A stretch of DNA of 64,000 bases, from assembly GCA_945886445.1 (NCBI GenBank), contig CAMCZG010000002.1:1-64000 (forward strand), given 5' to 3'. Under the pieces are notes generated by a model. That model was not told the origin of the DNA. It saw only the letters and a list, made by a program, of their open reading frames with translations, and ran no database searches. Position numbers and translations under genes: made by a program. The stretch comes from Bifidobacterium breve. GTDB lineage: Bacteria; Actinomycetota; Acidimicrobiia; Acidimicrobiales; Ilumatobacteraceae. Shown one piece after another: positions 52,873 through 61,845 of this stretch. How positions within the stretch are numbered: position 1 is the first letter of the stretch; the number at the start of each line of letters is the position of its first letter.

Positions 52873-54960
52873 ATGACGCAACGCGAAAGAACCTACTCTG
52901 CTGTAATCGACGAACGCTTTTTCAACCGTGATCTCAGCTGGCTCGCATTTAACGAGCGAGTATTGGCGTTGGCGCGAGAAGAAGGAATTCCACTTCTTGA
53001 GCGGGTCAAGTTTCTTGCTATTTTTTCTTCGAACCTTGATGAGTTTTTTCAAGTGCGTGTTGCGGCATTAAAAAATCAAATTGATGCTGGAGCAACACAC
53101 CGCAGTGCCGATGGCCGCCGACCGCATGAACTCGATCTCGATATCAGCAACAAAGTTCATCAGTTAGTAGCCGACCAAGAGTCGCTATTGCGCGAACACA
53201 TTCTGCCGGAACTCAAAAATAATGACATTATTTTGCAGCGCTGGGAAGATGTATCGGCTGAAGAAAAAGCAATGCTGTCTCGAGAATTTGAGCAGCGTAT
53301 TTTCCCCATTCTCACCCCACTCGTTGTTGACCCAGCACACCCTTTCCCCTATGTGTCGGGCCTAGCACTCAGCATCGCGGTCATGCTGCGTGACCCTGTT
53401 AATGGCGAGGAACGTTTCGCCCGCCTTAAAGTTCCGCCACTTTTACCGCGGCTATTGAAACTCGAAAACTCTCTACATTTCATTCCAATTGAAGAGGTCA
53501 TCATTGCGCATCTTCCTACGTTGTTTGAAGGGATGGAAGTGAAAAGTGCAACTACCTTCCGTGTCTCGCGCGATGCCGACCTCGATGTAGACGATGAAGA
53601 AGCCGAAGACCTGCTTGAGGCGATAGAAGCCGAATTACGCCGTCGGCGCTTTGGAAGGGCAGTGCGTCTTGAGGTTCGTGATTCCATTGACGACACAGTT
53701 TTAGATCTTCTGGTTGATGAATTTGAAGTGGAAAATCACGATGTCTATAAATTCAATCTTCCTCTCGATCTCACCAGCTTGTTTGCAATTAGCGCTTTGC
53801 CGGTTCCCGCATTACGCGACACGCCTTGGCCGGCTGTTACTGCGGGTCGACTAGCGGCGGCAAGTGATCAAGACCGCTCCATCTTCAGCGTTATTCGTGA
53901 ACGTGACCTCTTAGTGCATCATCCATATGAAAGTTTTGTTACCTCCACGCAAGCATTCATTGAAGAAGCGGCAAACGACCCTCGCGTGCAGTCAATTAAA
54001 ATGACCTTGTATCGCACCTCTGGCGATAGTCCTATTGCTCAGAGTCTCATTCGTGCAGCAGAGCGTGGTGTGCAAGTGGTGGCGCTTATTGAGCTCAAAG
54101 CACGTTTCGATGAGGCAGTGAACGTTACATGGGCCAAGCAACTTGAACGTGCAGGAGTGCACGTGATGTATGGAATTGTTGGTTTGAAGACTCACGTGAA
54201 GTGTGCGTTAGTCGTACGTGAAGATGGCGACGGGCTACGGCGTTATGTTCATTTTGGAACGGGTAACTACAACTCAAAAACCGCAGGGCTCTACGAAGAT
54301 CTTGCAATTTTTACTTGCAATCCTGAACTCGCCTCTGATGCGTCGCGCCTTTTCAATCACCTCACTGGCTTCAGCAGAAATGATCATTATCAACATTTGC
54401 TGGTTGCACCAAACTATTTGAAATCGGGTCTCATCGACCTCATTCGCCAAGAAGCACGTGCGGGGCAAAACGGTCATATTCGACTGAAATTGAATTCCCT
54501 TGCTGACTCTCAAATGATTGAGGCACTGTATGAAGCAAGTGAAGCAGGCGTAAAAATTGACATCACTGTGCGTGGAATCTGCGGAATACGGCCAGGCGTA
54601 CCCGGAATGTCGAGCAACATTACGGTGCGTTCTATTTTGGGAAGGTACCTAGAACATTCGCGTATTTACATGTTCGGAAATGGAAATGGACCAGGAGTAC
54701 CGCGTTGGTATACCGGTTCTGCCGATCTCATGTCACGCAACCTCGACCGACGTGTTGAGGCGCTCGTGCCCGTATTGCAGGAAAAGCACCAACAATGGTG
54801 CGAAAAAGTGCTTTCCGATCTCAGTAATGTCACTGCGCCACATTTCGTTCTCAATAACACAGGAAACTGGGCTCGCGAAGGTGACTCTTTTGCTTCGCGA
54901 AATGCTCAAGAAGACCTTTATGTATGGGCTAAAAATCAACAAGAGCGTCGTAACCCATAA
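52873..54960 (+). CDS. ppk1: Polyphosphate kinase 1
   Basis: Makes polyphosphate reversibly from ATP. Domains: N-terminal helical (NRDLSWLAFNERVL), head, and two phospholipase-D-like catalytic domains. The phosphorylated His is H441 (KTHVKCALV) and the second His is H595 (EHSRIYMFG); YVHFGTGNYN, which binds phosphate, is present. 695 residues is normal. Upstream of phoU-senX3-regX3 in the same direction, pointing to phosphate regulation. ACACT-CGT-AGTGT at 52806-52818 is a short palindrome in the leader. Confidence 0.96.
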   Translation: MTQRERTYSAVIDERFFNRDLSWLAFNERVLALAREEGIPLLERVKFLAIFSSNLDEFFQVRVAALKNQIDAGATHRSADGRRPHELDLDISNKVHQLVADQESLLREHILPELKNNDIILQRWEDVSAEEKAMLSREFEQRIFPILTPLVVDPAHPFPYVSGLALSIAVMLRDPVNGEERFARLKVPPLLPRLLKLENSLHFIPIEEVIIAHLPTLFEGMEVKSATTFRVSRDADLDVDDEEAEDLLEAIEAELRRRRFGRAVRLEVRDSIDDTVLDLLVDEFEVENHDVYKFNLPLDLTSLFAISALPVPALRDTPWPAVTAGRLAAASDQDRSIFSVIRERDLLVHHPYESFVTSTQAFIEEAANDPRVQSIKMTLYRTSGDSPIAQSLIRAAERGVQVVALIELKARFDEAVNVTWAKQLERAGVHVMYGIVGLKTHVKCALVVREDGDGLRRYVHFGTGNYNSKTAGLYEDLAIFTCNPELASDASRLFNHLTGFSRNDHYQHLLVAPNYLKSGLIDLIRQEARAGQNGHIRLKLNSLADSQMIEALYEASEAGVKIDITVRGICGIRPGVPGMSSNITVRSILGRYLEHSRIYMFGNGNGPGVPRWYTGSADLMSRNLDRRVEALVPVLQEKHQQWCEKVLSDLSNVTAPHFVLNNTGNWAREGDSFASRNAQEDLYVWAKNQQERRNP

Positions 54961-55003
54961 GCAGGGTATTCTGTGGGCGACGGGAAATAGAGGAGATTCA
55001 GAA

Positions 55004-55747
55004 ATGGAAGAACTGCGTAAAGGTTTTCACCACGAACTAGACGAAGTTCGACTCTCGCTCGCGCGCCTTGCGGCTTCGGTCATTGAAGCTATTCCTCGTG
55101 CAACAAACGTGCTGTTATCTGGAGACCTTGAAGGTGCCGAGTACCTCATTTTGGCCGATGACGAAATTGACTCACGGTCTGTTGCGCTTGAAGACCGCTG
55201 TTATCAACTGCTGGCTCTACAGGCTCCGGTAGCAGGCGATCTACGCCAACTCATTTCTATTCTTAAAATGGTGGGTGAAATTGAACGCTCTGCCGACCTC
55301 ACGGTCAACATTGCAAAGGCAGCTCGCCGAATTTATGGTCATGCTCTCGATCCAAAGTTGCGTGGCATCATCACCAAAATGGGTGAGCAGGCGCAACAAC
55401 TATTTACTTCTGCTCTGCAATCATTCGAAGAGAATGATGTTGCGATTGCAGGAGCAATTGACGACATGGACTCGTATCTCGACAGCTTGCAACGTCAATT
55501 TGTGCAGGCAATTTTTGAAAGTCATGCTGCCGGAAACATCGATCTACAAGTAGCTGTTCAACTAGCTGTCGTGGCTCGTTTCTACGAACGTATTGGAGAC
55601 CATGCGGTGAACATTGGCGAACGCGTACTGTTTATTGTGAGTGGATGGCGCCCAGAGCATAAAGGCGCTGCTCGTCACGATGCTAAAACAGCTCACGACG
55701 ATACATACGGTATCCCTCTTCCCAATTCCAACACCTCCGAAGGTTAG
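55004..55747 (+). CDS. phoU: Phosphate signalling regulator PhoU
   Basis: A 247-residue all-helical protein made of two PhoU repeats. The metal-binding signatures EIERSADLTVNI and YERIGDHAVNI are intact. PhoU links phosphate uptake to the sensor kinase, keeping it in phosphatase mode when phosphate is high. ATG 55004 with AGGAG upstream; a longer frame to 54680 lies inside ppk. The kinase gene begins 5 bp after it. Confidence 0.94.
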   Translation: MEELRKGFHHELDEVRLSLARLAASVIEAIPRATNVLLSGDLEGAEYLILADDEIDSRSVALEDRCYQLLALQAPVAGDLRQLISILKMVGEIERSADLTVNIAKAARRIYGHALDPKLRGIITKMGEQAQQLFTSALQSFEENDVAIAGAIDDMDSYLDSLQRQFVQAIFESHAAGNIDLQVAVQLAVVARFYERIGDHAVNIGERVLFIVSGWRPEHKGAARHDAKTAHDDTYGIPLPNSNTSEG

Positions 55748-55752
55748 CTTTT

Positions 55753-56898
55753 ATGCTTGTCGGGGGAATTGCCGTTGGTCTCATTGTGGGCTTCATCGTT
55801 TCGCGAATTTTTTTTCTACGTAAATCAACTACCGCTAACACCCAACCAATTGTTCCGATAGTTGAAACGGCCCCATCAGAGGCAGAAGTACATGTTGCTG
55901 AACTCGATTCAGTATTGAATGCAATTCCACTTGGTGTTGTAGTGACCGATGAACAAGGAAATATTATTTTAGGGAATCACGTCGCTGCTGGTGTTGAAAT
56001 TTCGCGGCATATTGACGTGTTGGTTAATGAAGCCGCAGAACGAATTATTAAAAAATCGCGAGAGACCGGTTCGTCGGTGCGTGAAACTCTCGAGTTGTTC
56101 GGGCCCCCACCACGAACTCTGGTAATTGAGGCGAGGCCTCTCGAGGGCTCGAAGTCCATTGCAATTATTGAAGATATTTCGGAACGAACTCGCATCGATG
56201 CTGTTCGCACCGACTTTGTGGCAAACATCAGCCATGAACTCAAAACTCCAGTAGGAGCACTGTCAATATTGGCCGACACCATTCGTGATGAAGACGACCT
56301 GAAAGTCATCCATCGGTTGTCATCAAAGATGGTGAAGGAAGCGAACCGTATGGCTAAAACCATCGACGACTTGCTTGAGCTATCGCGCATTGAACTTGAT
56401 GCCTCTGCTGTTCCAGAGCCAGTCAGTATTTTCTCAGTTATTGCAGAGTCCATTGACCGCATGGCTTACTTTGCAGCTCAGGCGGGTATCAGCATCGTTT
56501 CGCAACTGCCCGAAGCCGATTGTGTTGTAAAAGGCGATCGGCTCCAATTAGTTTCTGCCGTATCGAATCTCATTGATAATGCAGTGAAGTACAGCGAAAA
56601 GGGTGACGAAGTCACTGTCCGTGTATCTCCACAAGATGAAACCGTAGATATTTCGGTGAGTGATGAAGGTATTGGCATACCCCCAAGTGACGTCGACCGC
56701 ATCTTTGAGCGTTTCTATCGGGTTGACCGCGCCCGCAGCCGCGGCACGGGAGGAACGGGGCTTGGGCTCTCTATTGTGCGTCACGTGATGAACAATCATG
56801 GTGGTTCGGTGAACGTAACCTCACAAGAAGGTGAAGGTTCAACTTTCGTGCTCACTCTTTTGCGTCCGAGCGGTAATACTGCAGTGAACAACATATGA
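55753..56898 (+). CDS. senX3: SenX3/PhoR-type sensor histidine kinase
   Basis: A 381-residue kinase with one N-terminal membrane segment (residues 2-23), a PAS domain (about 50-145), a HisKA dimer domain with H161 (NISHELKTP) and a HATPase domain with the N box (NLIDNAVKYS), G1 (DEGIGIP), F box and G2 (GTGGTGLGLS). No periplasmic sensor loop, like mycobacterial SenX3. Overlaps the regulator by 4 bp. Sensing probably runs via PhoU and a phosphate transporter (family knowledge). Confidence 0.9.
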   Translation: MLVGGIAVGLIVGFIVSRIFFLRKSTTANTQPIVPIVETAPSEAEVHVAELDSVLNAIPLGVVVTDEQGNIILGNHVAAGVEISRHIDVLVNEAAERIIKKSRETGSSVRETLELFGPPPRTLVIEARPLEGSKSIAIIEDISERTRIDAVRTDFVANISHELKTPVGALSILADTIRDEDDLKVIHRLSSKMVKEANRMAKTIDDLLELSRIELDASAVPEPVSIFSVIAESIDRMAYFAAQAGISIVSQLPEADCVVKGDRLQLVSAVSNLIDNAVKYSEKGDEVTVRVSPQDETVDISVSDEGIGIPPSDVDRIFERFYRVDRARSRGTGGTGLGLSIVRHVMNNHGGSVNVTSQEGEGSTFVLTLLRPSGNTAVNNI

Positions 56899-57608
56899 AC
56901 GCCTCCACCACCTCCCACACTGTTCTCGTCGTTGAAGATGAGGAATCTTTTGTAGATGCTCTACTCGTTGGCCTAAAAAAAGAAGGCTTTCGTGTTGAAG
57001 TTGCCCGCGATGGCTTGGAAGCGCTCGAAATGTTCGACCGCATCCAGCCCGACATTATTCTTCTCGATGTGATGTTGCCGAAAGTGTCGGGCATCGATGT
57101 ATGTCGGCAACTACGCAAAAAATCACAAGTACCAATCATTATGGTCACTGCAAAAGCTGCAGAAATCGACACCGTCGTTGGCTTGGAAGTAGGAGCCGAC
57201 GATTACATCACTAAGCCTTACCGACTTCGTGAACTCGTTGCCCGTATGCGCGCCGTGTTACGCCGAGCTCCTCTCGACCATGCTGGTGAACTCACTGAAG
57301 GTGCATTGCAGGTAGGTGACATTGCGCTCGACCCGGAACAACATGAAGTAGTTATCCGTGGTGAAAAAACGGCCTTGCCTCTGAAGGAATTTGAATTGCT
57401 GCATCTGCTACTAGCGAATGCTGGGCGAGTACTGCCTCGAGAAACACTCATCGACCGCATTTGGGGCAACGACTATGTGGGCGACACCAAAACACTCGAC
57501 GTACATATCAAACGGTTGCGAGCAAAAATAGAGTCCGACCCTGCGAACCCAGCAAAAATCATCACTATTCGCGGTCTTGGCTACAAGTTCGAGCGCATTC
57601 GTAACTAA
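56895..57608 (+). CDS. regX3: RegX3/PhoB-type response regulator
   Basis: A 237-residue OmpR-family regulator. The receiver domain has the acidic pair ED, phospho-acceptor D58 (ILLDVMLP), and switch residues in MVTAKA; the C-terminal winged helix shows LPLKEFELL and the GYKFERI end. Cognate of the preceding kinase. It likely controls phosphate-starvation genes and perhaps ppk and phoU themselves. Confidence 0.93.
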   Translation: MNASTTSHTVLVVEDEESFVDALLVGLKKEGFRVEVARDGLEALEMFDRIQPDIILLDVMLPKVSGIDVCRQLRKKSQVPIIMVTAKAAEIDTVVGLEVGADDYITKPYRLRELVARMRAVLRRAPLDHAGELTEGALQVGDIALDPEQHEVVIRGEKTALPLKEFELLHLLLANAGRVLPRETLIDRIWGNDYVGDTKTLDVHIKRLRAKIESDPANPAKIITIRGLGYKFERIRN

Positions 57609-57644
57609 CTACTTGCTGCAACAACGTGTGCCTATCATGGCAGT

Positions 57645-58889
57645 GTGAGCAACGGTCGTCCATCTAAAAGTGCAGGATCAATTGGGCTTCCTGCTCGACC
57701 ATTGTTCTTCTCGCTTGCGAGAACCCATGTCCTTATGACCGCAGGCGAAGCCGCAATGACGGTGGCGCTTGCCAATTCCCTGTTTTTATCAATGAGCCCC
57801 GATGCGGCGCGTGGAAAGGTTGTTCTCTTCCTTGCGCTGAGTTTGGCCCCATTTGCCGTGGTATCGCCGCTCATTGGTCCGGTAATCGACCGCATGAAAG
57901 GCGGCAGACGACTTGTTGTATGTCTTGCTGCTGCTGGCAGAGCAATTGTGACTTTGCTCATGATTGGACGCATCGATTCGCTCACTCTTTTTCCACTCGC
58001 TTTTGCGGCGATGGTGTTGTCAAAAACCTATTCCATTTCCAAATCGGCACTGGTTCCTACGGTGGTGAAATCAGACTCTGATCTAGTGGAAGCGAATAGC
58101 AGGTTGGGTCTGTTAGCTGGTGTTGTGGGCTTTGCTGTGGCTGTTCCTGCTGGTTTACTGCAACTCATTTCCGATAGTGCCCCGTTGTTTCTTGCAATCG
58201 TTTTCTTTATCGGTGCTGTGGTGTCGGCAACACAATTGCCCCGAGGTGAGCGAGTATCGCAAGCCCCACCAACACAAGCCGAGCGAGATGAACTTCATTC
58301 TCCACGGTTGCTTCGCGCCTCGCGCACGATGTGGCTGATGCGAGGTGTTGTTGGGTTCATGTTTTTCCATCTTGCTTTTTGGTTGCGTGACCAGAAAGCA
58401 GGAACATTGTGGTTTGGTTTTGCAGTAGGGCTTTCCACACTTGCAACCATGGCGGGTAATGCACTGTCGCCAATGCTGCGTCGTAAGTTGCATGAAGAAA
58501 CCATGATGTTGTCGGCGCTCTTAGCGCTTACCATTTGCGGCTTTGTCACCACTTATGTTGGCGGAGTGACAGGAGGCGTTATTTTGGCTGCAACTGTTAA
58601 CTGCTCAGCGGCTATTTGTCGCCTGGCCTTTGAGTCGGTTGTGCAAAGCGATGCACCCGATGCAAACCGAGCGCGCGCCTTTGCAGTTTTCGAAACACAA
58701 AATCAGCTGGCGTGGGTTCTGGCGGGGTTGCTACCGGTACTTTTTCGCATACCTGGTGATGTAGGTTTTGCACTTATTGGAATTGCAACAGCATTAGGAA
58801 TGCTGATTTTTATAATGTGGGGTCGGTTTTCTATTCGCATTCAAGGCGGGCGAGCCATAGGCCTGGGGCGTCGACCTCGGCGGGGGTAG
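57645..58889 (+). CDS. MFS-type transporter
   Basis: A 414-residue polytopic protein of the major facilitator type. An early TAGEAAMTVALANSLF helix, a GPVIDRMKGGRR loop in the place of the MFS signature between helices 2 and 3, and about 11-12 hydrophobic segments are seen. Direction and substrate cannot be told. GTG start 36 bp after regX3. Its 3' end runs 59 bp into the opposing gene. Confidence 0.8.
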   Translation: MSNGRPSKSAGSIGLPARPLFFSLARTHVLMTAGEAAMTVALANSLFLSMSPDAARGKVVLFLALSLAPFAVVSPLIGPVIDRMKGGRRLVVCLAAAGRAIVTLLMIGRIDSLTLFPLAFAAMVLSKTYSISKSALVPTVVKSDSDLVEANSRLGLLAGVVGFAVAVPAGLLQLISDSAPLFLAIVFFIGAVVSATQLPRGERVSQAPPTQAERDELHSPRLLRASRTMWLMRGVVGFMFFHLAFWLRDQKAGTLWFGFAVGLSTLATMAGNALSPMLRRKLHEETMMLSALLALTICGFVTTYVGGVTGGVILAATVNCSAAICRLAFESVVQSDAPDANRARAFAVFETQNQLAWVLAGLLPVLFRIPGDVGFALIGIATALGMLIFIMWGRFSIRIQGGRAIGLGRRPRRG

Positions 58890-60030
58890 GAAGAGCCGAT
58901 TCACGTGAAAGTACACCGAGAAGCGTGTCGGGTGAACTGCGTTCAATAACCCCAGCAACAAAACTTTTGCCTCGTGATACCACTGCACGCGTATAACGCA
59001 CGCCTAAGAGGTGCTCTACGAAAATGTCGGCAGGCGATTCTTCAATGCGGCGTCGACGAACGGCTTCTGCAATAGCACCTGCTCCGCCCAAAACTCGTTG
59101 AGCCACGGTGTCAACTGTCCAGTCGATAATGCCAACAAGAGTGGCAAGAAGGGCATCGAGTGCGGGCATCATGGCTTCTTGTTCGGGTGAGATAACAGCC
59201 CCAAGCATAATTTCAGGCTGCGAAAAAGCATGTTGAAGCGCAGCCATGGGGTTATCGGAGTCGACCTCAAGATGTGTCATGCGCTCAAATGCAGCTGTTG
59301 GGTCGGGGCGAAATGCTTTCACATGTTGTTCCACAGACTGCAATAGCCGACGGCGAATATGCGGAACCTGCAGAACTGCATGTGCAGCAAGTTCGTGAAT
59401 GAGCACCCACATGCGCATGTCGGCACTTGGCAAACTCCAATTTTCTGCAAAGGCATCGATGGTGCCAGGAACAAGTAAGACGGTGTTCTCTGGGCTTCGC
59501 GGCAACAGCAGATCGTATTGCCCAAAAGCCTTTTGTGCCAGTTGCCCAATCATGGAGCCCACAGTCATGCCGAGAAGTGAGGGAGCCATCATGCTTGTGA
59601 GGTTGCGCATCATCTGCGCCATCGGGTCGGAGTTTTCGAGGTCAAGGTCGGTATGGGCATCAGCATCAACAGACGACGGCTGGCTGAGGGCAACAGCGAG
59701 TTCATTGAAAAGTGGTTGATAAGCATTGAGCGTTGACTGGCACCATTGAGATGGAGTGCAGTATTCAAACTTTGCCTGGCTCAACGAGTGTTGTGCTTGG
59801 TCGCCAAGCACATCGCCTACATGCATGACGGCAATGGGGATGAGTTGTTCCATTGCGATGCGAGCAGCAGGGTCAACATTGGGCTGACCACCTTCAGTAG
59901 AAGTACCCATGAGCGCGAACTGCTGTGCGATATCCCAATTGAGGGGGCCTTGACCGGCCATTGCTTTCATCATGTCGCCAAAAAATGGCAACCCGCCAAA
60001 GGGGTTATCGCCCATGCTGTTTTCACCCAT
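58831..60030 (-). CDS. DUF2342-family protein (zincin-like, altered motif)
   Basis: A 399-residue protein of the actinobacterial family annotated as putative hydrolase or zinc-dependent metalloprotease (DUF2342). MG-rich N-terminus, a GMTVGSMIGQLAQKAFG membrane-like segment, LLVPGTIDAF, then the helix IHELAAHAVLQVPHIRR. The zincin HExxH is HELAAH (212-217): Ala at the normal second His and His one step later. Function unknown. Convergent with the MFS gene (59 bp overlap) and divergent from moaE, starts 11 bp apart. Confidence 0.8.
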   Translation of the reverse strand: MGENSMGDNPFGGLPFFGDMMKAMAGQGPLNWDIAQQFALMGTSTEGGQPNVDPAARIAMEQLIPIAVMHVGDVLGDQAQHSLSQAKFEYCTPSQWCQSTLNAYQPLFNELAVALSQPSSVDADAHTDLDLENSDPMAQMMRNLTSMMAPSLLGMTVGSMIGQLAQKAFGQYDLLLPRSPENTVLLVPGTIDAFAENWSLPSADMRMWVLIHELAAHAVLQVPHIRRRLLQSVEQHVKAFRPDPTAAFERMTHLEVDSDNPMAALQHAFSQPEIMLGAVISPEQEAMMPALDALLATLVGIIDWTVDTVAQRVLGGAGAIAEAVRRRRIEESPADIFVEHLLGVRYTRAVVSRGKSFVAGVIERSSPDTLLGVLSRESALPTPAEVDAPGLWLARLECE

Positions 60031-60041
60031 AGGGCGATGTT

Positions 60042-60590
60042 ATGCCTCGTCGAAGTGAAACACATGACGCAGAGATGATTGGGAGGAAGAGGTACGCTGA
60101 ACTTGTGCACGGCCCTGTCGATTCCTCGCTCTGGATCGCGGTCACAAATGAAGATTTGCCTGTAACTGCTGCATACGAATGGAGCATTTTGCCAAGCTGC
60201 GGCGCGGTCGTTCTCTTTTCGGGCACAATGCGTAATCATGCTGATGGGCGTGACGAGGTGAAAAAGTTAACGTACGAAGCCTACGAAGAACAGGCCGTTG
60301 TTCGCATGCGCGCCATTGCAGAAGAAGCGCAAAAATCATGGACCGGCATTGGAAGAATTGCCATGATCCACCGACTCGGTGACCTTGAGCTAGGCGACAG
60401 TGCTGTCATTGTGTGCGTTTCATCGGGTCATCGTCCCGAGGCTTTCGAGGCAGCGCGTTTTTGCATTGATGCTTTGAAGGCTTCTGTTCCTATTTGGAAA
60501 AAAGAAGAATGGGCAGGCGGCTCCGACTGGGGAACACGTAGTCAAGACATCGGAAAAGTAACTTCGCCTACAACAGAAAGTGCGCGATAA
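60042..60590 (+). CDS. moaE: Molybdopterin synthase catalytic subunit
   Basis: Large subunit that inserts sulfur into precursor Z to make molybdopterin. FSGTMRNH near 59-66, the LTYEAYEEQA strand, IHRLGDLELGD and the catalytic lysines K153-K154 in VPIWKKEEW are all in place. The first 35 or so residues precede the normal MoaE start and may be an artefact of start choice (ATG 60042; no strong ribosome site). Product required by the CoxL-type enzyme at 33.8 kb. moaD is not in the window. Confidence 0.9.
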   Translation: MPRRSETHDAEMIGRKRYAELVHGPVDSSLWIAVTNEDLPVTAAYEWSILPSCGAVVLFSGTMRNHADGRDEVKKLTYEAYEEQAVVRMRAIAEEAQKSWTGIGRIAMIHRLGDLELGDSAVIVCVSSGHRPEAFEAARFCIDALKASVPIWKKEEWAGGSDWGTRSQDIGKVTSPTTESAR

Positions 60591-60594
60591 CGCC

Positions 60595-60813
60595 ATGCAA
60601 GCAGCAATGTATATTTTCACTTTTCTGGCAGTGTTGTGTGCTGCTGCACTGGGCATCATTCTTTTGCGTGAAAATCGTAAGACAGGAATTTACGATGGCA
60701 TCGATAATTTCCGACGCCATATTGATGCGTTATCACCCGATGCTCGACGAAATGTTGTGGCTCGTCAAATCAAAAATGACGATTCTGGACAGAGTCGCTC
60801 ACCACGCTTGTAA
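60595..60813 (+). CDS. Small single-span membrane protein, unknown
   Basis: 72 residues from ATG 60595, 4 bp after the moaE stop. One N-terminal transmembrane segment (IFTFLAVLCAAALGIILL, about 6-23), then a basic and polar cytoplasmic tail (REN-RKTGIYDGIDNFRRHID...). Not recognised. Sits just before mreB (24 bp), so a link to the cell envelope is possible, though only suggested by position. Confidence 0.6.
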   Translation: MQAAMYIFTFLAVLCAAALGIILLRENRKTGIYDGIDNFRRHIDALSPDARRNVVARQIKNDDSGQSRSPRL

Positions 60814-60837
60814 TACGGCGTACACTAGAAACATCTC

Positions 60838-61842
60838 ATGGCACGCGACCTTGCAATAGACCTTGGCACCGCCAACACCCTTGTATACATGAAGGGCAAG
60901 GGCATTGTGCTCAATGAACCATCGGTCATCGCAGTCAACCGTAAAACGGGTGAAGTGCTGGCAACTGGCCATGAAGCATGGAACATGATTGGTCGTACAC
61001 CGGGGTACATCGTGGCTGTTCGCCCATTACGTGGTGGCGCCATTACCGACTTCGATATCACCGAGCGGATGATTCGATTGTTACTGCAACGTGTTGGTGT
61101 CTCGCGTTTTACCCGACCAAAAGTGGTTATTTGTGTGCCATCGGCAATTACGGAAGTAGAACGCCGTGCGGTTACCGACGCCACGCGTCGCGCAGGAGCT
61201 TCCGATGCACAGCTCATTGAGCAGCCAATGGCAGCAGCAATTGGCGCCGAGTTGCCCATTGACGAACCTGTGGGAAACATGATCATCGATATTGGTGGCG
61301 GAACCAGCGAAACCGCGGTTATTTCTCTTGGCGGCGTGGTTGCCCTAGAGGCAATTCGCGTAGGCAGTTTCGACATCGATGCTGCAATTCAAACCTATGT
61401 GCGTCGCGAACACGGAATAGCTATTGGTGAACGCACTGCAGAAGACATTAAAATTCAAATTGGCACGGCTACTCCTATGCCCAATGAACGTGGTGCACAA
61501 GTACGTGGGCGCGACCTTGTTACAGGTCTGCCAAAAAATATTATGTTGACCCCAGAAGAAGTGCGTTTCGCCATCGATGAAGTGGTGTCTCAAATTGTGA
61601 ACTCGGTAACGCGCTGCTTATCTAAAGTGCCGCCAGAAATGGCGCAAGATTTTCTGCAGCGGGGCATGTACCTAGTAGGTGGTGGTGGGCTGTTGCGCGG
61701 TCTTGCACAACGTATTGAAAAAGAAACCGACGTTCCCGTACGAATGTCACCGATGCCACTGGAAGCAGTGGTGTTGGGTGCGGGTCACTGCGTAGAGAAC
61801 TATCAAGTGCTGCGCAGTATGTTCATGGGCGCTCGCCGCTAA
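60838..61842 (+). CDS. mreB: Rod-shape actin homologue MreB
   Basis: Bacterial actin that guides lateral wall synthesis. Phosphate 1 loop DLGTANTLVY at 8-17, connect and phosphate 2 motif DIGGGTSETAVISLG, and the adenosine motif VGGGGLLRGL are clear. 334 residues is standard. mreC, mreD and rodA, which normally follow, are not here: the next gene points the other way, 3 bp after its stop. Confidence 0.95.
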   Translation: MARDLAIDLGTANTLVYMKGKGIVLNEPSVIAVNRKTGEVLATGHEAWNMIGRTPGYIVAVRPLRGGAITDFDITERMIRLLLQRVGVSRFTRPKVVICVPSAITEVERRAVTDATRRAGASDAQLIEQPMAAAIGAELPIDEPVGNMIIDIGGGTSETAVISLGGVVALEAIRVGSFDIDAAIQTYVRREHGIAIGERTAEDIKIQIGTATPMPNERGAQVRGRDLVTGLPKNIMLTPEEVRFAIDEVVSQIVNSVTRCLSKVPPEMAQDFLQRGMYLVGGGGLLRGLAQRIEKETDVPVRMSPMPLEAVVLGAGHCVENYQVLRSMFMGARR

Positions 61843-61845
61843 TAC

